From Lachnospiraceae bacterium (GTDB taxonomy: Bacteria; Bacillota; Clostridia; Lachnospirales; Lachnospiraceae): a stretch of DNA of 64,000 nt. The stretch is taken from contig JAFZNO010000103.1 in NCBI GenBank assembly GCA_017552985.1, positions 1 through 64,000 of the forward strand. Reading direction: 5' to 3'. Positions 19,027-28,512 of the stretch are shown here, one piece after another. The notes below the pieces were generated by a model. That model saw only the letters and a list, made by a program, of their open reading frames with translations, did not search any database and had not been told where the DNA came from. The position numbers were made by a program, and so were the translations under genes. How positions within the stretch are numbered: the stretch's first letter is position 1; each line of letters opens with the position of its first letter.

Positions 19027-19221
19027 ATGTTAGACAGACTGTATATTAAGATGATGAACAAGCTTCAGGAGATCGCTAATGATGAGCAGGGCGATACCAA
19101 CTTCATTTCCGTACTGATTATTCTTGGAATCGTTGTTGTACTTGCAGGCGTATTCATGACCTTTAAGGATCAGATCGTTGGTCAGGTAAACAACATTGTA
19201 AGCGGATTTACCATTGGCTAA
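19027..19221 (+). CDS. Flp-like type IVb pilin 4
   Basis: 64 aa, AAGGAAGGAG upstream. It differs from copies 2 and 3 mainly at residues 7-17 (IKMMNKLQEIA). It is the last pilin before the perfect hairpin at 19231. Confidence 0.82.
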   Translation: MLDRLYIKMMNKLQEIANDEQGDTNFISVLIILGIVVVLAGVFMTFKDQIVGQVNNIVSGFTIG

Positions 19222-19230
19222 TTTATTTAT

Positions 19231-19270
19231 TATGTCTAGTCGCGTTGTTGAACTAACGCGACTAGACATA
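19231..19270 (+). other. Perfect 16-bp hairpin after the pilin array
   Basis: TATGTCTAGTCGCGTT (19231-19246) is exactly complementary to 19255-19270, with an 8-base loop. No T-run follows (AATTAAAAAGG), so it is not a standard terminator. It lies 10 bases after the last pilin stop and 20 before the peptidase start. A role in pilin mRNA 3'-end stability or partial transcription stop is inferred. Confidence 0.8.
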
Positions 19271-19289
19271 AATTAAAAAGGGGTGTAAA

Positions 19290-19973
19290 ATGGATTACGT
19301 ATTTGCCGGAATAACCGCATTATTTTGCGCAGTGCTTGCATATTTAATTCTTGATGAAAACAAGGCAAAGAAGATTAAGATTTTGCACGCGTTGGGACAT
19401 GGTGAAGCATACGAAAATATTAAAATAGGCGCATCGACCTATTGGTTTTTAGTTATTGTTGTGACGGCTTTGTCCGGAGCAACGGCGTTTAGGATTTCTA
19501 CCCAAGTGCCGGAAACGCTGAACATTGTGAAAATGTCTATCACATTAATTTGTTTGACGGGCGCTATGTGCAACGACTTGCTTGAACATCGCATCCCGAA
19601 CATTTTCCCGCTCGTTATCGCACTTGGTGGATTGGCGTGCCTGGCAGTTGGATACTTTATTGACCAACAGGGAGCACAATCTTATATTGTTAGCAGTATG
19701 GTTGCAACAATTGGTTCTGCAATCTGTTTTTCGTTTGCGTATTTTATCTCTAGACATGGAATAGGGTTAGGTGACATCAAGTTAATTTGTGCTGTGGCAT
19801 TGATGGCGGGCGTGTATTTAACGTGCGGCATGCTTTTTTTTGGTATGGTTTCATGCGCAGTGCTTTCGATCTTGTTCCTAATTTTACGAAAGAAAAAAAT
19901 GAAAGACGCGTTACCGTTTGGACCGTTTCTTTATTTGGGATTTATTGTTTCTATCTGGATGTCAATATTCTAA
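19290..19973 (+). CDS. A24-family prepilin peptidase (CpaA/TadV-like)
   Basis: 227 aa, polytopic. The two catalytic Asp motifs of A24 aspartic peptidases are visible: CNDLLEHRIPN (first Asp) and GLGDIKL (GxGD). It cleaves the leader of Flp pilins and TadE/F-like pseudopilins in the membrane. An extra N-terminal TM helix precedes the catalytic core. It lies directly downstream of its presumed substrates. Confidence 0.9.
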   Translation: MDYVFAGITALFCAVLAYLILDENKAKKIKILHALGHGEAYENIKIGASTYWFLVIVVTALSGATAFRISTQVPETLNIVKMSITLICLTGAMCNDLLEHRIPNIFPLVIALGGLACLAVGYFIDQQGAQSYIVSSMVATIGSAICFSFAYFISRHGIGLGDIKLICAVALMAGVYLTCGMLFFGMVSCAVLSILFLILRKKKMKDALPFGPFLYLGFIVSIWMSIF

Positions 19974-20001
19974 ATATTTTTTACGTCAGGTGCGAGAATA
20001 A

Positions 20002-21321
20002 ATGGATAAAATTAGACTAGTAATTATAATTGGATTGTGTGTACTTATTGGCGGATGTTGGATTGTATATTTTCGGGGAGTTGAAAAGCAAAGGTTAGAA
20101 TACGAAAGCTATTTACAAAGCGCCGAAGAGAACATGTCGAGAAACTTATTTCAGAAGGCGATGGAAGATTATGAAAAAGCCTTGAAGATGAAGGAAGATC
20201 AGGACATTCGCAAGGATTGGTTAAAGGCAGCTGAAAATGCTTCTCAGGACAACGCCATTACACATAAGGCATATGCAGACGCACTAAGTAAGTATTGTTC
20301 CATTTATCCCTCGGAGACAGAGTATTGGGAAAAATTAGTTGCATTGCTCGTTGCAGACAAGAGTTATGGCGATGCCAGGAAGTATTATGAACGCGCTGTC
20401 AAAGAAGGTGTGACAAGCGAAAAATTAGAAGATTACAGTGACGAGATATATTATTCCTTTAGTAATAGCAGACGAGGTTTTACTAACGTAATATATTCCA
20501 CCAGAGGAATATATACCGTATACGGTAATGAGAAATGGGGGATTTGGGGAGCTGACGGAGAACCGATATATGATTGCGAATACTCATATATAGGTCCTGC
20601 AGGGCGAGATGCATTATATTTTATTAACACGGAAGAAGATTCAAGAATATATGATGGAAAATCTGTCGTACAATCTGTGATCAAGCCGCAAGAGGATGTG
20701 ACAAAAGCGATTGGCGATGGCATAGTTCCGATTTGTAATAAACAGAAATGGAAATTTTATGATATTTCCCAAGGAAAATATATATTAAGTGAATATGACG
20801 ACGTATCAGTATTTGCTAACGGAAAGGCCGTGGTTAAAAAGAATGATAAATGGAATATCGTTGACAAGAACGGGGACAAAGTAGGTGACGCCTCTTTTGA
20901 TGACGTTGTTCTTTTGGAAAATGGTGAGTTTATCTACGATGGAATCATGATTGCTAAGACGGCCAAAGGATATGGCATTTATGATGCAAACGGAGCAGAA
21001 AAGACTGAGTTCAAGGCTGAGCAGATGGATTTTTATCTGGGTGAATGGTTGGCTTTCAAAGATAAAAACGGTAAATGGGGATTCGTTGACGTGAATGGCG
21101 AAGTTCAAATTAAGCCGGAATATGAAGAAGCCAAGAGTTTTTCTACAGGCTTAGCAGCAGTAAAGAAAGACGGCAAGTGGGGATTTATTAATCCTAAAAA
21201 CAAAATGGTTATTGATAACATATACTTAAATGCGTTATATTTTTCCAATAAGGGTATTTGTTTTGTTGGAGAAACAAGTGGTTCTTATTATATGCTTAAG
21301 TTGAGATTTATCAAGAAATAA
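20002..21321 (+). CDS. Membrane-anchored WG-repeat protein
   Basis: 439 aa. One N-terminal TM helix (residues 5-24), TPR-like helices (35-150), then WG (KWG) repeats: EKWGIWGADG, KWNIVDKNGD, GKWGFVDVNGE, GKWGFINPKNK. WG repeats form beta-rich binding surfaces; no enzyme motif is present. Inserted between the prepilin peptidase and TadE-like genes, so probably an accessory part of this Tad machine, though this is inferred from position alone. Confidence 0.75.
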   Translation: MDKIRLVIIIGLCVLIGGCWIVYFRGVEKQRLEYESYLQSAEENMSRNLFQKAMEDYEKALKMKEDQDIRKDWLKAAENASQDNAITHKAYADALSKYCSIYPSETEYWEKLVALLVADKSYGDARKYYERAVKEGVTSEKLEDYSDEIYYSFSNSRRGFTNVIYSTRGIYTVYGNEKWGIWGADGEPIYDCEYSYIGPAGRDALYFINTEEDSRIYDGKSVVQSVIKPQEDVTKAIGDGIVPICNKQKWKFYDISQGKYILSEYDDVSVFANGKAVVKKNDKWNIVDKNGDKVGDASFDDVVLLENGEFIYDGIMIAKTAKGYGIYDANGAEKTEFKAEQMDFYLGEWLAFKDKNGKWGFVDVNGEVQIKPEYEEAKSFSTGLAAVKKDGKWGFINPKNKMVIDNIYLNALYFSNKGICFVGETSGSYYMLKLRFIKK

Positions 21322-21374
21322 TCTACCAGACGTCGGCTGTGCCGTAACATGTATACAATGGAGGGGACGCAGAT

Positions 21375-22067
21375 ATGTGTAAAAGGGAAAATAAGATTAT
21401 TTACAATAAGCATGGTGAAAGCGGTGAGGTTATGTTGGAAGGCGTAATCATTATGACCATCACAATTTTCATCTTGATTTGGTTGATGGGCATGGCGTTC
21501 CTTTATTACCAACGTTATGTTACAACGATTGTAACGAATGATGCTGCGGTGAAAGTTGCTGCGACTTATACCAATCCAACGTCAGACTTGGTTATGGGCT
21601 ATGTTTCCTCGGAAGACATAAGCAACAAAGACCTGTTTCGCAGTTTGGTAGAATCATTTGCAACGCCGGGATCTACGGCAGCAGTTAACAAAGACAGGGC
21701 CAGATCCTATATACTGTACATGCTTAACCGGGTGAATTTTAACGGCATCATTCAAGACGTGACGGTAGACATGAACGTTGTGAATGACACAATGTCGAGG
21801 AGCCACATTGTTATCACCTCTACCTGTGAGTTCAAAACGCCGCTGGGAGACGTGTTCTCGATGTTTGGACTTAGCAGGACTCAAAAGTATCAAGTGGTAT
21901 CTACTGCTGAATATTTGGATTTTTCAGAGTTCGCATCTACGCTGGGTACGGCGAAATACTTTGAGAATTTAGGACCGTTGGGAAATAATAAGTTAGTGAA
22001 ATCTGCGACAAAACTAATTAAGAGCATTACGACGTATTATAATAAGATTCGTACGGCGATTGGATAG
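21375..22067 (+). CDS. TadE-like pseudopilin
   Basis: 230 aa, GGAGGGG ribosome site. N-terminus HGESGEVMLEGVIIM has Glu at the position expected after a Gly cleavage site, followed by a long hydrophobic helix: the TadE/prepilin-like N-terminal layout. The remainder is an extracellular beta-domain. Minor pilin-like subunit of the Tad system. Confidence 0.78.
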   Translation: MCKRENKIIYNKHGESGEVMLEGVIIMTITIFILIWLMGMAFLYYQRYVTTIVTNDAAVKVAATYTNPTSDLVMGYVSSEDISNKDLFRSLVESFATPGSTAAVNKDRARSYILYMLNRVNFNGIIQDVTVDMNVVNDTMSRSHIVITSTCEFKTPLGDVFSMFGLSRTQKYQVVSTAEYLDFSEFASTLGTAKYFENLGPLGNNKLVKSATKLIKSITTYYNKIRTAIG

Positions 22068-22132
22068 ATGACTTATTAAAAAACGGAAAAGGGGGACAAA
22101 AGCTGACGCTTTGGCGACTGCTCAAGGAGAAT

Positions 22133-25078
22133 ATGAAAAAGAAGATGAATGAAATGAAAAGAAAAGCTAGAAAAGTATTTAGGCGATATATTAACGGCAC
22201 CAAGGGAGTTATCTCTCTTTTTATGGCAATCTTGATGGTGCCGTTTACGTTAATCGTAGGTTCGTTGATTAATGCAGCCAGGATTAACAGCGCCGTAGCC
22301 ATCTTTGACGAGGCACTGTGTAATGCATCCAATTCTACGCTGGGTACATATGACAGCTTTCTGCGCAGCAGATTTGGATTATTGGCTATTAGCCAGGATA
22401 CTTCTGGTCATGGCTCAGGTTATACCGCGCAAGATTTTGTTAATGATACTTTTTCTTATTACATGCAGGAAAACATGAAGACGTTAAGCAATACTTATAC
22501 GGGTTCCACGTTGGATGCAGCCGGCATTTATCCGATCGCTGATACGGATATTCTTCTTACCCAGCTGTTGGAAGCAGGAAAGTATACTGTGCCCATCCAG
22601 TTGATTTATGAAGGACTTTCCATTGATGATTTGTTAAATTCGTTAACAAAGAAAGTTAACATGGTATCTAGCGTATTTAACATGACGTCGGGAATCTTGG
22701 ATGCTGCTGACAGCTTGGATCAGGTAGATGGCAAGATGGATACCGCCAGAACGTCATTGGCGACCATGAGTAGCTTGATTTCTCCTTATGAAACAGCGCA
22801 CACGAATTTCGTAAATGCAGTTGTGGCATATAATAATATGATTGATGAAGCAAAGGAGGAGATTGCCAAGAAGCAAGCGGAATTAGACACGGCTTCTTCA
22901 GCAAAGTCTGCTGCGCAAACCGCTTATGATACGGAGAAAAATAAGATTCCTACGTTGGTATCCCAATACGAATCCGTAAAAAACAATTATGACGATCTCG
23001 TAGCATTTTTGGCCGAGCATGAAGATGAGATGGAGGATTTCTTCGATGCTGAAAGCGATCTGGATGACGCAACCAGAACATATAATTCCGCTGATACGGC
23101 ATTGCAGAATACCATTAATACTTATAATAATAAATTATCAGGGTTGCGTGCAACCGTTACGGAAACCAAATCCACCTATGCAACGGCAACGGATTCATTA
23201 GCATCTGCTACGCTTACGGCGGGTAATGCCGTTATTGCTGCACAGCAGGCAATTGTTGATGCGCAGACGAAAACTGTTTCGGCGGCCGTTGGCGTGGTAG
23301 ATACGATTGTAGATGCGGCAGATTCAACAAATAAAAAAGAGATTAAAGATTTAGAGAAACAACAGAAAGATTTTAAAGAATCTGGGAATACGGATGCAGC
23401 CAATGAAATTCAGGCGCAGATTGATCAGAAGAATGCAGATACGAGAACGCGTGACAACAGAAAGACCGTTTTGGATAACGGAGTTACCGCCGTTACTGGC
23501 GCGGTAACCGACGTAAATACCTTCTCCACGACTGATTATCAAACTTCCTTTAGCGCGATTTATACCGGGCTGATTCAAGTAAGGGATGATACAAACAACT
23601 ACACCGTTTACGAGGATAATTCTACAAAACTGGCATCTACGGACGGAATGTTTTATGCTGTTACTATGCCTATTGACGATGCTACCATTCAGACCTTATT
23701 GGAGAATTTGACTGATGACGTTGTAGGCTCATCGTTCTTTGCTTTTGTAACTGCAGCGGTAGATTTTATTCGGGCAATGCTTACCATAGACATTTGGTTT
23801 GATATGGATTTATGCTCCAATATTGATACTAGCTTATATGAGCCCATAGGTGGTCTTCCTTCGACGAAGGATAGATCCGAGGGAAGTCCTTACGCATTTG
23901 TAAATGCGTTCGACGATCAGGATAGTAAAAAATCAAATTACTATAAAACCGTAATGGGAGAATATGCAACGACCGGAGGAGCATCAGCCGGTGAGTTAGG
24001 AATTCTTGGAATTATCGAAAATATCCTGAGCGATATTGAAGATCTTAAAGATGCAACTACGGGTTGGACTTTTTTAAATATTTTCTCGAAGATTGCTAAG
24101 CTTGTTACTGCTACTGTAGACATCATGATACAGATTGGCAAGGTTGTGGCAAATATCGGAGAACTGACCAGTTCGTTCATCTCTCAGAGATTTTTGTTGA
24201 CAGGTTATATTTCGTATAATACTGCTAATCGTACTACTTATACGAAGTCAGCTTTAACTGGAGCCAGTTACTCGTTGCCTACTTCGTCCAGCGGACACCA
24301 AGGCTATTGTTTCTATGGAGCTGAGACGGAATATATTCTTAATGGCAGCATGAGTGAATTAAGCAATCAGACGATGGTATTCCATGAAGTTTATGCCATT
24401 AGATTCATTTATGATATCTTTGTAGTATTCTTAGATTCGGAAGTCGAGTCCATAGCATCTGAAGCGGGAGCGTGTACGTATGGAATCGGTACCGTAGTAG
24501 TTTATATTCTGTATTTGGCACTGGAGCCGTTTGTGGATACTATTATTTTGGTGAACGCTGGCTCCGTACCGCTGATTAAGATGAATGCATATCTTACGCC
24601 GACTGGCATTGTAGACATGTTGAGTGAATTTGTTAGCATAAAACTATCGGATGCACAGAAGAACGATGCATATAAGAGCGTTGTTAAGGTGATGTCTGCC
24701 GGAATGACGAGCGATAGTTATGCTGAGAATTATGCAGATGCAGTAAGTAGTGGAATGGCTGATCCTGAAAAGAAAGCACAATTTGAAAAAACTCAAAAAA
24801 TGACACAGTTCTTGAAGATTGACTATACACAGCATCTATATATCCTGATGATGATTACGGGAAGCAACACTAAGATGCTGAACCGTTTGGCCGACATTAT
24901 TCAAATGGAATCCTCCTATAAGGCAGTAAATCGGATCGATCCGTATACGTTCAATCTGGATAACAGTTTTACCTACTTAAGGGCATCAGGCAGCTTTGAC
25001 ACAAATGAGTTTATTTCCATATCCGGTTCGGGAACTCCGTTAAGCGCACAGGAAAGAGTAGTATATAGGGGATATTAA
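22133..25078 (+). CDS. Large TadG-like membrane protein with coiled coil (DUF5702-like)
   Basis: 981 aa, AAGGAG ribosome site. A basic N-terminus is followed by the TM segment GVISLFMAILMVPFTLIVGS and the block INAARINSAVAIFDEALCNA, a layout seen in DUF5702-type proteins of Firmicutes Tad loci. Residues about 230-440 form a long Ala/Lys/Glu-rich coiled coil. Several hydrophobic segments occur near 550, 660-690 and 755-810. It takes the TadG place between two TadE-like genes, but is far longer than usual TadG. Confidence 0.72.
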   Translation: MKKKMNEMKRKARKVFRRYINGTKGVISLFMAILMVPFTLIVGSLINAARINSAVAIFDEALCNASNSTLGTYDSFLRSRFGLLAISQDTSGHGSGYTAQDFVNDTFSYYMQENMKTLSNTYTGSTLDAAGIYPIADTDILLTQLLEAGKYTVPIQLIYEGLSIDDLLNSLTKKVNMVSSVFNMTSGILDAADSLDQVDGKMDTARTSLATMSSLISPYETAHTNFVNAVVAYNNMIDEAKEEIAKKQAELDTASSAKSAAQTAYDTEKNKIPTLVSQYESVKNNYDDLVAFLAEHEDEMEDFFDAESDLDDATRTYNSADTALQNTINTYNNKLSGLRATVTETKSTYATATDSLASATLTAGNAVIAAQQAIVDAQTKTVSAAVGVVDTIVDAADSTNKKEIKDLEKQQKDFKESGNTDAANEIQAQIDQKNADTRTRDNRKTVLDNGVTAVTGAVTDVNTFSTTDYQTSFSAIYTGLIQVRDDTNNYTVYEDNSTKLASTDGMFYAVTMPIDDATIQTLLENLTDDVVGSSFFAFVTAAVDFIRAMLTIDIWFDMDLCSNIDTSLYEPIGGLPSTKDRSEGSPYAFVNAFDDQDSKKSNYYKTVMGEYATTGGASAGELGILGIIENILSDIEDLKDATTGWTFLNIFSKIAKLVTATVDIMIQIGKVVANIGELTSSFISQRFLLTGYISYNTANRTTYTKSALTGASYSLPTSSSGHQGYCFYGAETEYILNGSMSELSNQTMVFHEVYAIRFIYDIFVVFLDSEVESIASEAGACTYGIGTVVVYILYLALEPFVDTIILVNAGSVPLIKMNAYLTPTGIVDMLSEFVSIKLSDAQKNDAYKSVVKVMSAGMTSDSYAENYADAVSSGMADPEKKAQFEKTQKMTQFLKIDYTQHLYILMMITGSNTKMLNRLADIIQMESSYKAVNRIDPYTFNLDNSFTYLRASGSFDTNEFISISGSGTPLSAQERVVYRGY

Positions 25079-25079
25079 T

Positions 25080-25640
25080 ATGAAAAATGAAATGGTTCAC
25101 AATGAAAAAGGATTGTTATCATTAGAGGCCAGCATTTCCGTAACGCTGTTCATTTTTCTAATGCTCTTCTTATACAGTTTCTTCGTAGTATTTGAGGTTA
25201 GAAATGAAATTGGGCATGCCTTATTAGCTACTGCTAATAGTATGTCTATCGATGCTTTTACAACTAGTACGCTTGCTTCCGATACGAATTTGGCAGTCGA
25301 TTTTTTCTATGATCTTTATGGTACGAAAGCTGATGCCGGAACGACTTTCGTAAATCATACTGCGTGGTATGACACGGCCGATTTTACGGAAATACTGAAA
25401 AAGCGATTCTTTTCGTATTTATGTGGCGCAAATCATGGAGATACTAGTGGTGCTGGTGCGACGATATTGAAGAAATATCACGTGGTCGATGGGGTTGATG
25501 GCATAAAATTTGACGGATCAAAGGTTGAAGACGGTAAGTTATACTTAACAGTTACCTATACTGTTGAAATGGAGTATAAAGTATTCAATTTTGGCCAGTT
25601 CAAGTTTGAACAATCTGCCTGCTCAAAGTTATGGAAGTAA
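25080..25640 (+). CDS. TadE/TadF-like pseudopilin
   Basis: 186 aa, starting 1 base after the 981-aa gene's stop, so probably translationally coupled. N-terminus NEKGLLSLEASISVTLFIF has Gly followed by Glu at +5 and a hydrophobic helix: a class III prepilin-type signal. The C-terminal domain is beta-rich. Minor pseudopilin of the Tad system. Confidence 0.78.
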   Translation: MKNEMVHNEKGLLSLEASISVTLFIFLMLFLYSFFVVFEVRNEIGHALLATANSMSIDAFTTSTLASDTNLAVDFFYDLYGTKADAGTTFVNHTAWYDTADFTEILKKRFFSYLCGANHGDTSGAGATILKKYHVVDGVDGIKFDGSKVEDGKLYLTVTYTVEMEYKVFNFGQFKFEQSACSKLWK

Positions 25641-25722
25641 AAAAGCTTAAATGTTTATAAGAAAACGGAATTTTCACTAGTAAAAAACAGCAGAAGGGAA
25701 GGCAAATGATATCAATCATTTG

Positions 25723-27417
25723 ATGTTTTGTATGAGAAAGTTTACTTATGAGAATCAAGGATCAAATACTTATCTGGTGTATCCTATTACAGATGAAGAA
25801 ATAGACGAAATGAGCTTGGGTATGCTTACTAACAATAAGATTTCTGGGTTCGCTTCGACGCTTTTTACCCAAATGGATACTGACAAGTACATGAAATATA
25901 ACGTTTCTTCTAAAATCTCTGCAAAACAGCTTTTTGAGGGAAGAGTTAAAAAGAAACAATTGATTTCAGTATTTAAGGGTATAGTTAATGCGTTTATGTC
26001 TGCAGAAGATTATATGATCGCACCAGGTGCAATCGTGTGTGATCTTGATTACATTTTTGTAGACATTACGTCTTACGAAACAGTGGTAATTTGTTTGCCG
26101 GTAATATCTGACCAGCAAGCGGTTGATTTGGCATCGTTTTTCAAAACAATTTTGTTTAGCGTTCAGTTTGATTCTGATGAGAATACGGATTACGTGGCAA
26201 AAATTATCAGCTTGTTAAATGCTAAATCAGGATTAGTATTGGGTGAGTTTAAAAAGTGCCTTGAGGACATAGAAAGCGAAGGCGCAGGGAAAAACGTCAG
26301 AGAACAAAACAGACCTGCCGCGGCATATGTAGCGCCTCCGGTGATTAATCCAGTACGTTCACAGCAAGTTCAGCAACCCGTGAACGTTTCCGGAAATAAT
26401 GAGAATCCTGCGAATGCACAGATGAAGGCTATGCAGAGTAACGCTAAACCGCCCGTTCAGTCACAAGTACCTGTTCAGCCCGTTCAACCACAGGGCCCGG
26501 TTCAACCGATGCAACCTCAGGCTCCGAGAATGCCTGGTGGTAACGTGGCGATGCCTGGTGCACGCGTACCCAATGCTTCGGCGCCTCAACCAGCACCCGT
26601 GATTCCTACAATTGACAAAAAAGATGAGATTTCGATGTTTTATTTGTTGCAGCATTATAATAAGGAAAACGCTGCAAAGTATAAGGCACAACAAGAAATC
26701 AAGAAAATGCAAAAAGCTGCAAAGACAGGCGGTTCTGCGGCCAAACCGGCAAAGAATGCAAAGCAGGCAGCTTCGAAAAAGGGAGCCCCCATGCCTGCTG
26801 GAGTAGCGATTCCTGGACAGCCCCAACCGATCGCTCCTGTAGGTGGTGCGAAGCCTGTAGGCGTGGCCATTCCTGGCATGGCAGCTCCCGTTACTCCCAT
26901 GGGTGGTGCGCCTCAGCAGGCAGCTCCGGCAATGGCACAGCCTCAGGTTCGTCCCGTTCAGCCTCAGGCAGTTACTCCGCAACCTGTTCAGCCTGCCATG
27001 ACTCCAATGCCTCAGGCAATGCCGCAGGGCGTTCCCGTGAACTTTGGAGAAACGACTGTCCTTGGCGGCGGCTCTATCGGTGAGACGACGGTTCTGGACA
27101 TGACGCCTCCTGCAAAGATTGACAAGCCGTATCTGTTGCGCATTAAGAATGGCGAAAAGATTTACGTTGATAAGTCCATTTTCCGCATTGGAAAAGAGAA
27201 GAGCAATGTTGATTACTTTATCGGTGACAATCCAGCGATTAGCCGAAATCATGCAAGCATCATCTGCAGGGCTGGCGTGTATTACATCACAGACTTAAAT
27301 TCCACAAATCATACGTTTGTAAATGGCGAAAAACTTGCCGGCAACGTAGAAACAAAATTGGATCAGGGTGCAAAGATCCGACTCGCAAATGAGGAGTATG
27401 AATTTAAGCTTGTATAA
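25723..27417 (+). CDS. FHA-domain protein with Pro/Gln-rich linker and two ETTVL motifs
   Basis: 564 aa. N-terminal domain (residues 1-190, KFTYENQGSNTYLVYPI) resembles DUF6382. A Pro/Gln/Ala-rich linker follows (200-440), then two ETTVL motifs (near residues 443 and 454), then a C-terminal FHA domain (FRIGKE, ISRNHA, LNSTNHTFVNG). FHA domains bind phosphothreonine. Start is uncertain: ATG 25723 overlaps the stop of a 5-codon mini-ORF (25706-25723, MISII) that has the good ribosome site; ATG 25732 is an alternative. Likely reader for the kinase three genes downstream. Confidence 0.85.
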   Translation: MFCMRKFTYENQGSNTYLVYPITDEEIDEMSLGMLTNNKISGFASTLFTQMDTDKYMKYNVSSKISAKQLFEGRVKKKQLISVFKGIVNAFMSAEDYMIAPGAIVCDLDYIFVDITSYETVVICLPVISDQQAVDLASFFKTILFSVQFDSDENTDYVAKIISLLNAKSGLVLGEFKKCLEDIESEGAGKNVREQNRPAAAYVAPPVINPVRSQQVQQPVNVSGNNENPANAQMKAMQSNAKPPVQSQVPVQPVQPQGPVQPMQPQAPRMPGGNVAMPGARVPNASAPQPAPVIPTIDKKDEISMFYLLQHYNKENAAKYKAQQEIKKMQKAAKTGGSAAKPAKNAKQAASKKGAPMPAGVAIPGQPQPIAPVGGAKPVGVAIPGMAAPVTPMGGAPQQAAPAMAQPQVRPVQPQAVTPQPVQPAMTPMPQAMPQGVPVNFGETTVLGGGSIGETTVLDMTPPAKIDKPYLLRIKNGEKIYVDKSIFRIGKEKSNVDYFIGDNPAISRNHASIICRAGVYYITDLNSTNHTFVNGEKLAGNVETKLDQGAKIRLANEEYEFKLV

Positions 27418-27465
27418 AATCAGTTAATCATCGAACTGACATTTTAGCTTGCGGGGGGGGACAAA

Positions 27466-27708
27466 ATGTTGCAAGAAATAATTGACCAATTAATAAATGA
27501 TTCATCCGTTCGATTTTGTGCCATTTTATTCGCCATAGTGCTCGCATTTGCAATTCTCAGAAGAATTGTGGCGATGAAAAAGAAAGGCATTATATATTAC
27601 GTATTCTGCTTTACGGAATTGGGAGTGGCCATTGTTTTTGTTTATTTTATTAGTCCGGTTTTGAAGGAATATGTTCCAACGTTTATCAATCAGGTTTCCA
27701 TACACTAA
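27466..27708 (+). CDS. Small two-TM membrane protein
   Basis: 80 aa, with eight consecutive G just upstream as ribosome site. Two TM helices (residues 17-33 and 43-63) with KKK between them. No family recognised. Position between the FHA and phosphatase genes suggests a role in the same system. Confidence 0.6.
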   Translation: MLQEIIDQLINDSSVRFCAILFAIVLAFAILRRIVAMKKKGIIYYVFCFTELGVAIVFVYFISPVLKEYVPTFINQVSIH

Positions 27709-27728
27709 AAAATGCGTGGAGTTATCTT

Positions 27729-28496
27729 ATGAATTTTATAGTTACCGGAAATACGGACATCGGGTTGACGAAGTCAACCAATCAAGACAGTTTATCCATG
27801 AAAGTTATTAGCACACCGCAGGGACGAATGGTCCTTGCGGTGCTTTGTGATGGAATGGGAGGATTGGCGAAGGGTGAAGTTGCCAGTGCTTCCGTCATCC
27901 GTGCGTTTGACGAATGGGCGAGAACAAGGCTTCCCATGCTTTGCAACGCCCCCTTGGAGGAATACGTGATCCGCGATGAGTGGAATGCGATCATCCAGAG
28001 TCAGAACAGAAGCATCCAGGCGTATGGCGCCCAGCTGGGGATTAAACTTGGTACGACCGTGACGGCGATGCTGATCACGCAGACCAGGTATTACATACTG
28101 AACGTGGGAGATTCCAGAGCCTATGAATTGTATGGCGGAATCCGTCAGCTGACAAAGGATCAGACTGTTGTGGCGAGAGAGGTGGCCATGGGGCTGATTA
28201 CCGAGGAGCAGGCACATTATGATGAGCGCAGAAGCATTTTGCTCCAATGCGTTGGTGCGTCAGCGGAAGTGTATCCTGACATGTTCTATGGGGACACTCA
28301 GGTGAATGCCGTTTACATGCTTTGCTGTGATGGTTTCCGGCATGAGATCACGCCAGACGAAATGTACCAGTACCTGCAACCGGACGTGTTATTCGATGAG
28401 AATGGCATGAGCCAGAATTCGCAATATTTGATCGAAGTGAACAAGCAGCGCCAAGAGCGAGATAACATCACTGTTGCGCTAGTTCGGACGTTCTAA
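27729..28496 (+). CDS. PP2C-type Ser/Thr protein phosphatase
   Basis: 255 aa. Metal-binding motifs of the PPM/PP2C family are present: TNQDS near the N-terminus, CDGMGG, GDSRAYEL and the C-terminal DNITV. It removes phosphate from Ser/Thr residues, most likely on targets of the kinase 16 bases downstream. Soluble, no TM helix. This matches PrpC/PrkC-type gene pairs in Firmicutes. Confidence 0.92.
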   Translation: MNFIVTGNTDIGLTKSTNQDSLSMKVISTPQGRMVLAVLCDGMGGLAKGEVASASVIRAFDEWARTRLPMLCNAPLEEYVIRDEWNAIIQSQNRSIQAYGAQLGIKLGTTVTAMLITQTRYYILNVGDSRAYELYGGIRQLTKDQTVVAREVAMGLITEEQAHYDERRSILLQCVGASAEVYPDMFYGDTQVNAVYMLCCDGFRHEITPDEMYQYLQPDVLFDENGMSQNSQYLIEVNKQRQERDNITVALVRTF

Positions 28497-28512
28497 GTAA
28501 GGAGAAGCAGTT

